Shown here piece by piece: positions 8,571 through 18,077 of a DNA stretch of 64,000 nucleotides (within the stretch, counting starts at the first letter, position 1; every line of letters begins with the position of its first letter). The DNA is taken from contig JBDKSB010000005.1 in the NCBI GenBank assembly GCA_039683095.1, positions 1 through 64,000 of the forward strand, read 5' to 3'. Below the pieces are notes generated by a model. That model was given only the letters and a program-made list of their open reading frames with translations. It was not told the origin of the DNA and searched no databases. A program made the translations under genes and the position numbers. This DNA comes from Acidobacteriota bacterium. Lineage in GTDB: Bacteria > Acidobacteriota > Aminicenantia > Aminicenantales > Saccharicenantaceae.

Positions 8571-10490
8571 ATGGCCGAACGGACACTGCCCGGACTCTTC
8601 GAGGAGAGCGTCCGCGCCTATCCCGCCAACGTCCTGATCTGGGAGAAACGATCCGGCCGGTACGAGCCCACGACCTATGCCGGGATGAGAGACCTGGTCC
8701 ACGCCTTCGCCGCCGGCCTCCTGGCCCTCGGCCTGCGGCCGGGCGACCGGGCCGCGCTCATCGCCGAGGGCCGCCGGGACTGGATCACGGCCGAGCTCGG
8801 CATCCTGGCCGTCGGCGCCATCAACGTCCCCATCTCGATCAAGATCGAGGAGCTGAGCGACCTCAAGTTCCGCCTGGCCCACTCCGGCTGCCGGATGGCC
8901 GTCGTCTCGCGGTCCCAGCTGGCCAAGCTGCGCCAGGTCCGCGCCGACCTGCCCGATCTCGTCACCACCGTCGTGCTCAACGGCGAGGACGGACTGGGGC
9001 CGGAGGAGTCCGCCTTCGAGGACGTGCTGCGGCGGGGCCGGGACCTGCTCGACGCCTCGCCGTCCGCGGTCGAGGCGGCGCTGGCCGGCCTCCGCGAAAA
9101 CGATCCGGCCAATATCTGCTACACCTCCGGGACAACGGCCGATCCCAAGGGCATCATCCTGACGCACCGCAACTACACGGCCAACATCGAGCACTCCCGG
9201 TCCCTGGTCGATTGCCCCGAGCACTACGTCTCCCTGCTGATCCTGCCCTGGGACCACAGCTTCTGCCACACCTGCGGCATCTACACGATGATCAAGAGCG
9301 GCGCGGCCCTGGCCGCCGTCGAAGCCGGGCGGACGGGCCTGGAGACCCTCCGCAACATCCCGGGCAACATCCGCGAGATCCGGCCGCACTTCCTCCTGAG
9401 CGTCCCGTCGCTGGCCAAGAGCTTCCGCAAGAACATCGAGAAGGGCGTGCGCGACAAGGGGCCCAGGGTCGAGGCCCTGTTCCAGCGGGCCCTGGCCCTG
9501 GCCATCGACTACAACGCCGAGGGCTGGAACAAGGGCCGCGGGCTGAAGAAGCTCAGGAAGCCCCTGGTGTCGCTTTACGACAAGCTGCTGTTCCGCAGGA
9601 TCCGGGAGAACTTCGGCGGCCGCCTTGAGTTCTTCGTCGGCGGCGGCGCCCTGCTCGACATCGAGATGCAGCGCTTCTTCTACGCCCTCGGCATTCCGAT
9701 GTTCCAGGGCTACGGGCTGAGCGAGGCCTCCCCGGTCATCGCCGCCAACAGCCGGAAGGCCCATAAGCTCGGCTCCTCGGGACGGGTCGCTCCGGCTATC
9801 GAGCTGCGCATCTGCGACGACCAGGGCCGGGCCCTGCCGGCCGGACAGACCGGCGAGATCGTCATCCGGGGCGAGAACGTCATGGCCGGCTACTGGAAGA
9901 ACGACCGGGCGACCCGCGAAACGATCCGCGACGGCTGGCTTTACACGGGCGACCTGGGCTACCTCGACGCCGACGGCTTCCTCTACGTCCTCGGCCGGAT
10001 GAAGAGCCTGCTCATCGCCGGCGACGGCGAGAAGTACAGCCCGGAGACGATCGAAGAGGCCCTGACCGAGGCCTCGCCCTACATCGACCAGGTCATGCTC
10101 TACAACAACCAGTCGCCGTACACGGTGGCCCTCCTCGTGCCCAACAAGGAGGCCGTGCTGCGCTGGCTCAGGGAGAAGGGACTGAGCCCCCACGCGCCCG
10201 AGGGCCAGGAGGCGGCCCTGAGGCTGATCCAGGCGGAGATCGACGCCTACCGCGAAGGCGGCCGGCAGGCCGGCCAGTTCCCGGCCCGGTGGCTGCCCGC
10301 GGCCGTGGCCGTCCTCGGCGAGGGCTTCACCGAGCAGAACCACCTGCTCAACTCGACCATGAAGATGGTCCGGGGCAAGATCACCGAGGCCTACGCGGCG
10401 CGCCTCGAGCGCCTGTTCGCGCCCGAAGCCAAGGATATCGCCAACGCCCAGAACCGGAGGATAATTTCCCGCCTCGGCGACGCCGCCTGA
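8571..10490 (+). CDS. Long-chain fatty-acid-CoA ligase (AMP-forming)
   Basis: The protein has 639 residues. The start is ATG at 8571 with GAGGAGG seven bases ahead. It has the AMP-binding P-loop YTSGTTADPKG at about residue 183, GYGLSEASPVI, the ATP-contact motif GWLYTGDLGYLD near 455 and GRMKSLLIAGDGEKYSP at the hinge to the C-terminal lid. Length and the insert between core motifs are typical of the long-chain (FadD15-like) branch. It activates fatty acids to acyl-CoA for beta-oxidation or lipid synthesis, in the cytoplasm or at the inner membrane. Single-gene unit with its own promoter. Confidence 0.9.
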   Translation: MAERTLPGLFEESVRAYPANVLIWEKRSGRYEPTTYAGMRDLVHAFAAGLLALGLRPGDRAALIAEGRRDWITAELGILAVGAINVPISIKIEELSDLKFRLAHSGCRMAVVSRSQLAKLRQVRADLPDLVTTVVLNGEDGLGPEESAFEDVLRRGRDLLDASPSAVEAALAGLRENDPANICYTSGTTADPKGIILTHRNYTANIEHSRSLVDCPEHYVSLLILPWDHSFCHTCGIYTMIKSGAALAAVEAGRTGLETLRNIPGNIREIRPHFLLSVPSLAKSFRKNIEKGVRDKGPRVEALFQRALALAIDYNAEGWNKGRGLKKLRKPLVSLYDKLLFRRIRENFGGRLEFFVGGGALLDIEMQRFFYALGIPMFQGYGLSEASPVIAANSRKAHKLGSSGRVAPAIELRICDDQGRALPAGQTGEIVIRGENVMAGYWKNDRATRETIRDGWLYTGDLGYLDADGFLYVLGRMKSLLIAGDGEKYSPETIEEALTEASPYIDQVMLYNNQSPYTVALLVPNKEAVLRWLREKGLSPHAPEGQEAALRLIQAEIDAYREGGRQAGQFPARWLPAAVAVLGEGFTEQNHLLNSTMKMVRGKITEAYAARLERLFAPEAKDIANAQNRRIISRLGDAA

Positions 10491-10493
10491 AAA

Positions 10494-10523
10494 TTGACAA
10501 CCCTCGGCGACTTGCGATATGTA
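10494..10523 (+). promoter_or_regulatory. Promoter of the Gfo/Idh - DUF1080 - MFS operon
   Basis: A consensus TTGACA (10494-10499) lies 18 bases from TATGTA (10518-10523). The leader to the ATG at 10609 is about 80 bases and contains an inverted GCCCCGCGGGC, then AAAAGGAG as ribosome site. Confidence 0.5.
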
Positions 10524-10608
10524 GAAACCTAAAAAAGAGAGGCCTGCCCCGCGGGCCCGCAGGAGATTCGTTCTCCTGCTCCACGACCTAGAAAAGGAGA
10601 TATCCGCC

Positions 10609-11865
10609 ATGACCAGAAAACCGGCGACCCTCGGGGTCGGCATCATCGGCGGCGGGTTCATCGCCCGCTTCCACATCCGTTCCTGGATCGGCGTCCGCGA
10701 CGCCGACATCCTGGGCGTTTTCGACCTGGACGCCAAGCGCGCCCGGGAGGCCTGCGCCCTGGCCAAGTCCCTCGCCGTCGGCGACGCCAGGCCTTACGGC
10801 TCGATCGCCGAGATGGCCGCCGACCCGCGCATCGGGGCCCTCTGGATCTGCGCCCCCAACTTCACCCGGCTCGAGGTCATGGAGGAGATCGCCCAGGCCG
10901 TCGTCAGCGGCAAGGCCGAGCTCGCCGGCGTGGCCTGCGAGAAGCCCCTCGGCCGCAACGCCCGCGAGGCCCGGAAGATGCTCGAGCTGGTCACCAAGGC
11001 CGGACTGCTCGACGGCTACCTCGAGAACCAGGTCTTCTCCCCGGCCGTCGTCCGGGGCAAGGAGATCGTCTGGGCCCGCGGCGCGGCCCTGTCCGGGCCG
11101 CCTTACCTGGCCCGGGCGGCCGAGGAGCACAGCGGCCCGCACATGCCCTGGTTCTGGGAAGGCACGCTCCAGGGCGGCGGCGTCCTCAACGACATGATGT
11201 GCCACTCCGTCGAGGAGGCCCGCTTCATGCTCACGCCGCCGGGCGCCCCGCGGGACGTCCTGACCCCGGTCAGCGTCACCGCCTACACCAATTGCCTCAA
11301 GTGGCAGGAACCCAAGTACGCCGCCAGGCTGGCCAAGGCGAGCGGCGGCAAGACCGATTATCTCGAGCGCCCGTCGGAGGACTTCGCCCGGTCCCTGCTG
11401 GAGTACAAGGACAGATCGGGCAAGACCCTGGTCGTCGAGACGACGACGAGCTGGTGCTACGTGGGCGCCGGCCTGCGCCTGAGCATGGAGCTCCTCGGCC
11501 CCGAGTACTCCATGCAGGTCAACACGCTCGACACCGGCCTCAAGGTCTTCTTCAGCCGCGAGGTCCGGGGCCGGGCCGGCGAGGACCTGGTCGAGAAGCA
11601 GAACGCCGAGATCGGGCTCATGCCCGTCGTGTCCGACGAGGCCGGCGAGTACGGCTACACCGCCGAGAACCGCCACATGGTCCGCTCGTTCCTGGCCGGG
11701 CGGCGGCCGGAGGAGAGCTTCGCCGACGGCGTCGCCGTGGCCGAGCTGCTCATGGCCGCCTACAAGAGCGCCGAGCTCGGCAAGACCATCCCCTTCCCCT
11801 TCAGGGGCCTGGAGAGCTACGTGCCTCCGGTCGCCCTGGGCAAGTGGAACCCCAAAGCCAAGTAA
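10609..11865 (+). CDS. Gfo/Idh/MocA-family NAD(P)-dependent oxidoreductase
   Basis: The protein has 418 residues and lacks a signal peptide. A Rossmann motif GVGIIGGGFIARFH opens the protein; CEKPLGRNAREA is the conserved EKP catalytic-lysine motif, and the C-terminal alpha/beta domain follows. Family members oxidise or reduce sugars and cyclitols, often at C3. It is followed 17 bp later by a secreted TIM-barrel/DUF1080 protein and an MFS carrier, so a role in 3-keto-sugar metabolism is the likeliest reading. Start set by AAAAGGAGATATCCGCC before the ATG. Confidence 0.88.
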   Translation: MTRKPATLGVGIIGGGFIARFHIRSWIGVRDADILGVFDLDAKRAREACALAKSLAVGDARPYGSIAEMAADPRIGALWICAPNFTRLEVMEEIAQAVVSGKAELAGVACEKPLGRNAREARKMLELVTKAGLLDGYLENQVFSPAVVRGKEIVWARGAALSGPPYLARAAEEHSGPHMPWFWEGTLQGGGVLNDMMCHSVEEARFMLTPPGAPRDVLTPVSVTAYTNCLKWQEPKYAARLAKASGGKTDYLERPSEDFARSLLEYKDRSGKTLVVETTTSWCYVGAGLRLSMELLGPEYSMQVNTLDTGLKVFFSREVRGRAGEDLVEKQNAEIGLMPVVSDEAGEYGYTAENRHMVRSFLAGRRPEESFADGVAVAELLMAAYKSAELGKTIPFPFRGLESYVPPVALGKWNPKAK

Positions 11866-11882
11866 CTTCCGAGGAGGACCAA

Positions 11883-13352
11883 ATGACACGCGCCATTTCC
11901 GCGATCGCCCTGGCGATCTTCGTCGCGGCGGCCGCCGTTCCGGCCTGCGCCGGGCCGGTCCAGATCCGCCACATCTCCCCCGAGCTCCAGAAAGCCGTCG
12001 CCGCGGCGGACTACGCCGCCGTCCGCATCAAGCCCTTTCCCTTCGCCTCGGAGGCCTGGACCTTCCGCAAGTTCACCTTCGCCGAAACGCTGAAGAAGCT
12101 CAAGGAGCTCGGCGTCGGCGCCATCGAGGCCTTCCCCGGCCAGGCCCTGGCCGCCGAGTTCCCCGGGGCCAAGTTCGACGAGAACATGACCGACGAGCAG
12201 GTCGCCTTCGCCAAGAAGGCCCTGGAAGCGGCCGGCGTCACGCTCTACGGCTACGGCGTCTGCGACATCGGCACGACCGAGGCCAGCATGCGCCGGATGT
12301 TCGACTTCGCCCGTAAGATGGGCATCCGCATCCTCGTCTGCGAGCCGGCCGACGACGACTTCACCCTGCTCGAGAAGCTGGTCGGGGAATACAACATCAA
12401 GATCGCCATCCATAACCATCCGGCCCCGGCCAAGTACAACCTGCCGGAGACCGTCTTCAGCCACGTCGACGGCAAGGACCAGCGCATCGGCTCGTGCGCC
12501 GACAGCGGCCACTGGATGCGGGGCCTGAACGATCCCCGCGAAGCCTTCAAGCTGCTGGCCGGGCGCATCCTCGACGTCCATCTCAAGGACCGCAGCGACT
12601 TCGGGACGGCCAAGGGCGTCGACGACGTCGCCTGGGGCTCCGGCAAGGGCTGCCTGCGGGACCTCCTGGCCGAGCTGACCCTGCAGGACTACGACGGCTA
12701 CCTGACCATGGAGTACGAGAACGAGTCCGAGGTCGGCGACCCGGTGCCGGCCTTCCGCAAGAGCATCGCCTACGTCAGGAGCGTCACCTATTACGAGGGC
12801 TACGCCCAGATCCTGCGGCGCGGCGGCGGCGGCTACGAGAAGTACGGCTGGAACCATTATGGCCCGGGCTACTTCGAGTGCGACCCGAAGACGGGCGTTC
12901 TCAAGGGCCAGGGCGGCATGGGCCTGCTCTGGTACGGGAAGAAGGTCAGGGACTTCGTCCTCGAGTGCGAGTTCAAGTGCTCGACGCCGACGACGAACTC
13001 CGGCATCTTCCTGCGCGTCCCGGACGTGCCGGCGAGCGACGACTACATCTACCACTCGATCGAGATCCAGATCGACGACGCCTCGACCGGCATCCATCAC
13101 ACCGGGGCCGCTTACGACATCGAGGCGCCCAAGGCCATGGCCTCCGCCCCGACGGGCGAATGGAACCACATCCGGATCGAGTTCAAGGGGATGCGCCTCA
13201 AGGTCGACCTCAACGGCAAGACGGTGCTGGACTGGCAGGCCCGGCCGGGCGGCAAGGTCCGCGACCTCGCGCCGGAAGGCTATATCGGCCTCCAGAACCA
13301 CGACAGCCAGTCGCCGCCGTTTTTCCGCAACGTCTTCCTCAAGGAGCTTTGA
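11883..13352 (+). CDS. Secreted fusion: sugar phosphate isomerase/epimerase-type TIM barrel + DUF1080 (3-keto-disaccharide hydrolase family)
   Basis: The protein has 489 residues and a signal peptide (AIALAIFVAAAAVPACAG). Residues from about 35 to 300 are an AP-endonuclease-2/xylose-isomerase-like barrel (IEAFPG, HNHPAPAKYN, DSGHWMRG, DVHLKD, MEYENE carry metal-binding-type His/Glu/Asp). Residues from about 310 to the end are the DUF1080 lectin-like sandwich (DFVLECEFKC, NSGIFLRVP, EIQIDD, GEWNHIRIEFKG). DUF1080 proteins hydrolyse 3-keto-glucosides; fused isomerase and hydrolase could act in sequence in the periplasm. GAGGAGG precedes the ATG. Confidence 0.85.
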   Translation: MTRAISAIALAIFVAAAAVPACAGPVQIRHISPELQKAVAAADYAAVRIKPFPFASEAWTFRKFTFAETLKKLKELGVGAIEAFPGQALAAEFPGAKFDENMTDEQVAFAKKALEAAGVTLYGYGVCDIGTTEASMRRMFDFARKMGIRILVCEPADDDFTLLEKLVGEYNIKIAIHNHPAPAKYNLPETVFSHVDGKDQRIGSCADSGHWMRGLNDPREAFKLLAGRILDVHLKDRSDFGTAKGVDDVAWGSGKGCLRDLLAELTLQDYDGYLTMEYENESEVGDPVPAFRKSIAYVRSVTYYEGYAQILRRGGGGYEKYGWNHYGPGYFECDPKTGVLKGQGGMGLLWYGKKVRDFVLECEFKCSTPTTNSGIFLRVPDVPASDDYIYHSIEIQIDDASTGIHHTGAAYDIEAPKAMASAPTGEWNHIRIEFKGMRLKVDLNGKTVLDWQARPGGKVRDLAPEGYIGLQNHDSQSPPFFRNVFLKEL

Positions 13353-13399
13353 TCGCCGCGCCGGCCCGCGGGATCAGCTGAACCCAAGGAGAATCGCGC

Positions 13400-14734
13400 A
13401 TGACCGAGACCCGCAATCCGCGCAACAGACTGTTCCTGATGATGGTCCTGGAGTTCTTCATCTGGGGCGCCTGGCTGCCCCTGATCTACGCTTACCTGCC
13501 CAGCCTCGGGTTCACGCCCGTCCAGCAGGCCTGGATCCTGAACGCCTTCCCCATCGCCGCCATCATCGGCATGTTCTTCGGCAACCAGTTCGCCGACCGT
13601 CATTTCGCCGCCGAGAAGTTCCTCGGCTTCAGCCACCTCGTCGGCGGCCTGGCCATGCTCGGCCTGGGCTTCAGCCGCGGCTTCTGGCCGTTCCTGATCC
13701 TGATGTGGCTGCACTGCCTGTTCTATGTCCCGACGAACTCGATCGCCAACTCGATCGCCTTCGCCAACATGAAGGACCCGCAGAAGGAGTTCGGCCTCAT
13801 CCGCATGGGCGGCACCCTGGGCTGGATCCTGGCCGCCTGGCCGTTCACCTTCATCCTGGTCGACTGGGCCCGGGTCAGGGCCGCCGCGCCACGGGGCGCG
13901 GTCGCCTGGATCGGCACGGTCCTGGGCTCCGGGCTCACCGGCCAGGCGCTGAGGCAGGCCACGCGCTGGACCTTCATCGTGGCCGGCGTCGCCTCTCTGG
14001 CCCTGGCCGCCTTCAGCCTCCTCCTGCCCCACACCCCGCCGAAGAAAAAGAGCGCCGGCGCGGCTAACGGGACGGAGCGCTTCGCCTGGCTGGAGGCCTT
14101 CAAGCTCCTCAAGAGGCCCTTCGTCCTGATCCTGTGGCTCATCGCCTTTATCGACGCCTTCGTCCACAACCTTTACTTCAACTGGACCGGGACCTTCCTC
14201 GGCTCGGCCCGGGCGGCCGGCGGCGTGGGCATCCCCGGCAACTGGATCATGCCGGTCATGAGCCTGGGCCAGGTCTCCGAGCTCCTGACCATGCTCGTCC
14301 TGGGCCTGGTGCTGAAGAAGCTGGGCTGGCGTTTCACGATGCTCATCGGCATCCTGGGACATGCCGCCCGGTTCGCGGTCTACGCCTTCTTCCCCTCCCA
14401 GCCCTGGATGATCGTGGCCATTCAGATCCTGCACGGCATCTGCTACGCCTTCTTCTTCGCCACGGTCTATATCTTCGTCGACACCTATTTCCCCAAGGAC
14501 GTCCGCTCCAGCGCCCAGGGCCTGTTCAACGTGATGATCCTCGGCCTGGGCGTCCTGGCGGCCAATTCCCTGGGGCCTTGGCTGCTCCAGTCGGTCTTCA
14601 CCTCCGCCGGGGTGACCAACTTCAGGACTATGTTCCTGATCCCCTGCCTGACCGCGCTAGGCGCCGCGGTCCTGCTGGCCGTGGCCTTCCGGCCCCCGGC
14701 CGTTCCGGCGCCGGCGGAAGAACCCGGGAAATAG
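13400..14734 (+). CDS. MFS transporter, nucleoside:H+ symporter-like family
   Basis: The protein has 444 residues and about 12 hydrophobic helices. The N-terminus RNRLFLMMVLEFFIWGAWLP and the spacing to SLGFTPVQQAWILNAFPIAAIIGMFFGNQFADR match the NupG/YegT-like branch of the major facilitator superfamily, whose relatives in Acidobacteriota and Planctomycetota often sit beside Gfo/Idh and DUF1080 genes. It probably imports the sugar or keto-sugar handled by the two upstream genes. AAGGAG lies before the ATG. Confidence 0.85.
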   Translation: MTETRNPRNRLFLMMVLEFFIWGAWLPLIYAYLPSLGFTPVQQAWILNAFPIAAIIGMFFGNQFADRHFAAEKFLGFSHLVGGLAMLGLGFSRGFWPFLILMWLHCLFYVPTNSIANSIAFANMKDPQKEFGLIRMGGTLGWILAAWPFTFILVDWARVRAAAPRGAVAWIGTVLGSGLTGQALRQATRWTFIVAGVASLALAAFSLLLPHTPPKKKSAGAANGTERFAWLEAFKLLKRPFVLILWLIAFIDAFVHNLYFNWTGTFLGSARAAGGVGIPGNWIMPVMSLGQVSELLTMLVLGLVLKKLGWRFTMLIGILGHAARFAVYAFFPSQPWMIVAIQILHGICYAFFFATVYIFVDTYFPKDVRSSAQGLFNVMILGLGVLAANSLGPWLLQSVFTSAGVTNFRTMFLIPCLTALGAAVLLAVAFRPPAVPAPAEEPGK

Positions 14735-14751
14735 GACGGTGGCGGATCCGC

Positions 14752-14792
14752 AAAAAAGCAACGGCGGGGCCACCCGGGTGGGTGGCCCCGCC
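14752..14792 (-). terminator. Intrinsic terminator between convergent genes
   Basis: A 13-bp perfect inverted repeat, GGCGGGGCCACCC (14763-14775) and its complement (14780-14792), has a 4-base loop. On the minus strand it is followed after five bases by six T (14757-14752), so it best terminates the large minus-strand gene; it can also stop the MFS operon from the other side. Confidence 0.7.
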
Positions 14793-14815
14793 GATCGATA
14801 GGTCCGCGCTCTCTT

Positions 14816-17800
14816 TTAGAACCCGGGACTGATGCTCAGCTGAAGGTGCCAGCCGCGCACCGGCCGGTCCATGGGATAGACGTAGTTCAGGCCGAGGACG
14901 AGTACGCCGAAGAGATTGGTCCGGACGCCGACGCCGTAGCTCCGCACGGGCTTGCGGTCCCCGCCCGCGAACCAGGGCTTGACCAGCTTGGGATCCTCTC
15001 CGATCACGTTCCCGGCGCTGTCGTAGACGTAGCCGCCCCACCAGTAGTTCGGAGCCGAGGCGTAGGCGATGCCCCAGTCGAAGAAGCCGAAGGCCTCGAG
15101 CGGCCAGGCGCCGTAGTAGCCCTTGCCCAGATGAAAGAGCCCGAGCAGGGGGAAGCGCACCTCGACGTTGGCCACCATCATCCGGCTGCCGTAGAGCCGG
15201 CTGAAATCGAAGGCTTTGGTCGGATCGCTGTTGTAGGTGGACAGCTCGGCGGTGGAGATCGAATCGTAGCCGCGGACGAGGTCCCAGTAACCGATGTAGA
15301 GCGGGTAGAACCGGGTGTCCTCGGAATCCTTGCCGTACCGGCCGTAATGCATGGCCCGGAAGGCCAGGGTGAAGGGCCTGACCGGCATGATATACTTCCG
15401 GAAATCCGCCAGGGCAGTCATGAACGTCACCCCGCCGACGGCCGGCGACAGCTGGACGCCGAGGTTCTGCCCCAGGATCGGGCTGGTCGCGCCGAATATG
15501 CCGGTGTCGTAGAAATAGCTGCCGGTCAGATAGCCGTAGCCCAGGCTCGCCGGCATGTCGTTCGGGTGGGTCTTGCGATAGTCGACGAGGTAGCCGCTCA
15601 GGTCATAGATCCTCTCGTAGACCGAATGCTGGAAATCCTCGAGCCGGCCTCCGGCGCTGAGCTGGAAGCGGCTGACCTGGCTGAGCGGGTAGGAGCCGAA
15701 CACGGAGGCGTCGTAGTTGATCAGCCGGTAGACGTCCTCGACCTCGTGGTAATAGCCGTCCCCTCCCGCGGCCGGGTCGCTGTACATGAAATAATAATAG
15801 GAATAGGGATAGACGATCCGCTGGAGGGCCGAGCCCCAGTTGAGCCGGCTGCGGTTGTTTAGGTAGGCCACGACGCCCGAAGTGTCGACGAGCCGCGTGC
15901 CGGTGAAGGCGGTGGTCACGACCGTGTGGTACCCGAGCATGTCGCTCCAATAGGCGGCCACGCCGCCCGCCCCGTAGGTCCCGTAGCGGTCCACGCCGAT
16001 GGCGATGCTCGGCGGCATGACGTAGTCGAGGCTGAGCTTGGGCTTATAGGGGACGACGGCGAACGCGGTATCCTTGGGCAGGCCGAAGAGCGGGTTCTTG
16101 AGCAGGCCCAGCAGCGAGCCCTCGGGCTCCTTGCGCGGGGCGAGGACGGCCGGGTTGCGCTCGAACTGGGCCAGGAAGGTCTGGCCCTCGAGGACGGCCG
16201 GATCATCGACCGCGTAGACCGTGTAATAGCCCCCCTGGTAGCCGGAGAAGACCAGCCGGCCCGTGTTCAGGGCGACGGAGATGGACGGGCTGAGATCGGT
16301 GATCCCGGAGACGCCGGTGTAGAGGTTGGAGACCTGGACGATCTTGGCCGAGGCGACGTCGATCTTGTAGAGATCGGTCTTGCCGCTCTGGTCCGAGAGG
16401 AAATAGAGCGCCCGGGAATCGGCCGTCCACTGGGGGTTGATATTCTTGCCCGAGGGGAAGGCCAGGAGCTTCTGGACGCGGCCAGACTCGACGTCGAGAA
16501 GGGCCAGCTCGTACCGGCCGACGTCGACCCAATCGAGGTTGCTGGAGAAACGCTCGGTGACGAAGGCGATCGTCTTGCCGTCCGGGGACCAGACTGGCTG
16601 GAGGTCGCCGTAGATGTCCCGGGTCATCTGCTTGAGGATGTTGTCCTGAAGGTCGTAGATGAAGATGTCCGACACGCCCCCGGCCAGCCCGGTGAAGCAG
16701 ACGTAGCGGCCGTCGGGCGACCAGGCCGGGCTGAGGATCTCGGCCAGCTCGTTGAAGCGGATCTCCCGCTCGATCTTGTCCCTCTTCATGTCGATGATGG
16801 TCAGGACCGGGCGGCCGTTGGTCACGCCGCCGAAGACGAACTTGTCGCCCTGGAAGTCCCAGGACCCGGCCGACTTGATGAACTGGATGCTCTCGAAATG
16901 GGGGTCGACGGCGGTCGAGACGATCTTCCTCCGGACCTTGCCGCTGTCGGCGTCGGCCAGGTAGAGATCGACCGAGAACAGGTCCCGGCTGGACAGGAAG
17001 ACGATGGACTTGCCGTCGGGGCTGATGGACGGGGCGATGTTATAGGGGTTGCTCTCGGTGCCTTTGAACAGGGGCTTGCCGAACTTGTCCGGGGCCTGCG
17101 TCTTGTCCCCCAGAGGGTCATAGGCGGCCTGCATGGACTTGTGCCAGTCGTCGGAGAGCGTCTTGATCTTGACCCCGAGGACGCTCTCCAGGATGACCTC
17201 GTAGTCACCCGAGCGCCCGACCGACTTCATCATCTTGCCGATGACCTCGTCGCCCCAGCGGCCGGCGATGTAGGCCCAGACGGCCTGGCCCCAGCGATAG
17301 GGGAAGTACTTGTAGGAGTTGTCGAGCTTCTTGAGCGCGGGCAGGTCCTTGCGGCGGACGGCGTCGCGCATCCACATCGAGGTATTGGGGTCGACCGGGC
17401 CGATGGAAAGGTACTCGGCCATGCCCTCGATGAACCAGAGGGGGATGCGCAGCGAGGCGTCGTTGCCCCGGGCCTGGTCGGAGTGGCCCTGGGCCATGAT
17501 GTCGTACTGAAAGGCGTGGACGAGTTCGTGGCCGATGACGTGATCGGTCTCGGCCAGGGAAGCCCCGTAGGGCAGGACGACGCGCCGCTTGAAGGATTCG
17601 GTGACGCCGCCGGTGCCCTCCCCCAGGAGCTCGGGGATGACCGTGGTCTGCTGGAACTCCGGGCTGCTGGCATAGAGGACGAGCGGCTGGCGGCCCTTGA
17701 GCTCGTGGTTGAACATCCGGGACAGGCGCGCGTACCAGCGCTCGGCCATCAGGCCCGCCATCTTGACCGTCTCCTCGTCCTGGAGGTAGAAGTAGACGTC

Positions 17801-17956
17801 GAAGTGACGGGTCTTCATGATCTTGAAGTTGAACTTGTTGTATTGGACCTTGTTCCGGCCGTACCACTGGGCGTGCAGCCCCGTAGCCCCGTTCCCGGCC
17901 AGGATACCGGCCAGGATCAGGCCGGCCAGCGTTTTCGTCAGGCGGCATTTCCGCAT
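14816..17956 (-). CDS. Large secreted protein: gluzincin-type metallopeptidase (peptidase MA-like) + PD40/TolB propeller + C-terminal outer-membrane beta-barrel
   Basis: The protein has 1046 residues. The start at 17956 (MRKCRLTKTLAGLILAGILAG) begins a signal peptide and has GGAG ahead; an in-frame ATG at 18043 would add a 29-residue extension. HELVH at residues 143-147 with WFIEGMAEY 30 residues later is the HExxH...E zinc site of peptidase MA. From about 290 to 580 come WD40-like PD40 blades (SISPDGKSIVF, SPAWSPDGRYV, QPVWSPDGKTIAF). The rest is rich in Tyr/Gly strands and ends ...LSISPGF, the terminal aromatic of barrel proteins recognised by BAM. Probably a surface-anchored protease or processing protein; substrate unknown. 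Confidence 0.8.
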   Translation of the reverse strand: MRKCRLTKTLAGLILAGILAGNGATGLHAQWYGRNKVQYNKFNFKIMKTRHFDVYFYLQDEETVKMAGLMAERWYARLSRMFNHELKGRQPLVLYASSPEFQQTTVIPELLGEGTGGVTESFKRRVVLPYGASLAETDHVIGHELVHAFQYDIMAQGHSDQARGNDASLRIPLWFIEGMAEYLSIGPVDPNTSMWMRDAVRRKDLPALKKLDNSYKYFPYRWGQAVWAYIAGRWGDEVIGKMMKSVGRSGDYEVILESVLGVKIKTLSDDWHKSMQAAYDPLGDKTQAPDKFGKPLFKGTESNPYNIAPSISPDGKSIVFLSSRDLFSVDLYLADADSGKVRRKIVSTAVDPHFESIQFIKSAGSWDFQGDKFVFGGVTNGRPVLTIIDMKRDKIEREIRFNELAEILSPAWSPDGRYVCFTGLAGGVSDIFIYDLQDNILKQMTRDIYGDLQPVWSPDGKTIAFVTERFSSNLDWVDVGRYELALLDVESGRVQKLLAFPSGKNINPQWTADSRALYFLSDQSGKTDLYKIDVASAKIVQVSNLYTGVSGITDLSPSISVALNTGRLVFSGYQGGYYTVYAVDDPAVLEGQTFLAQFERNPAVLAPRKEPEGSLLGLLKNPLFGLPKDTAFAVVPYKPKLSLDYVMPPSIAIGVDRYGTYGAGGVAAYWSDMLGYHTVVTTAFTGTRLVDTSGVVAYLNNRSRLNWGSALQRIVYPYSYYYFMYSDPAAGGDGYYHEVEDVYRLINYDASVFGSYPLSQVSRFQLSAGGRLEDFQHSVYERIYDLSGYLVDYRKTHPNDMPASLGYGYLTGSYFYDTGIFGATSPILGQNLGVQLSPAVGGVTFMTALADFRKYIMPVRPFTLAFRAMHYGRYGKDSEDTRFYPLYIGYWDLVRGYDSISTAELSTYNSDPTKAFDFSRLYGSRMMVANVEVRFPLLGLFHLGKGYYGAWPLEAFGFFDWGIAYASAPNYWWGGYVYDSAGNVIGEDPKLVKPWFAGGDRKPVRSYGVGVRTNLFGVLVLGLNYVYPMDRPVRGWHLQLSISPGF

Positions 17957-18012
17957 GGGAGGTCTCCTTCGCTGAACGGATTCCGAGGGAAGATGCGACT
18001 CATTGCTTATAC

Positions 18013-18064
18013 CCTCCCGGACGGGAGGCCGTGGTCCGCGCATAGGTCGAAACTCCTTTCGACC
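18013..18064 (-). promoter_or_regulatory. Structured 5' leader of the metallopeptidase-barrel gene (two hairpins)
   Basis: Two perfect inverted repeats lie in the predicted transcript: GGTCGAAA/TTTCGACC (18045-18052 with 18057-18064, 8-bp stem, 4-base loop) and CCTCCCG/CGGGAGG (18013-18019 with 18022-18028). The loop of the first, read on the minus strand, is GGAG, a Shine-Dalgarno-like element nine bases before an in-frame ATG at 18043. Confidence 0.45.
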
Positions 18065-18077
18065 CCTTTCCGCCGAT

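Noticed and set aside
8478-10766. A 762-codon open frame on the minus strand opposite the acyl-CoA synthetase gene
   Set aside because: It is antisense to a gene with clear AMP-ligase motifs; in high-GC DNA such shadow frames are common, and its Gly/Arg/Pro/Asp-rich product has no motif.
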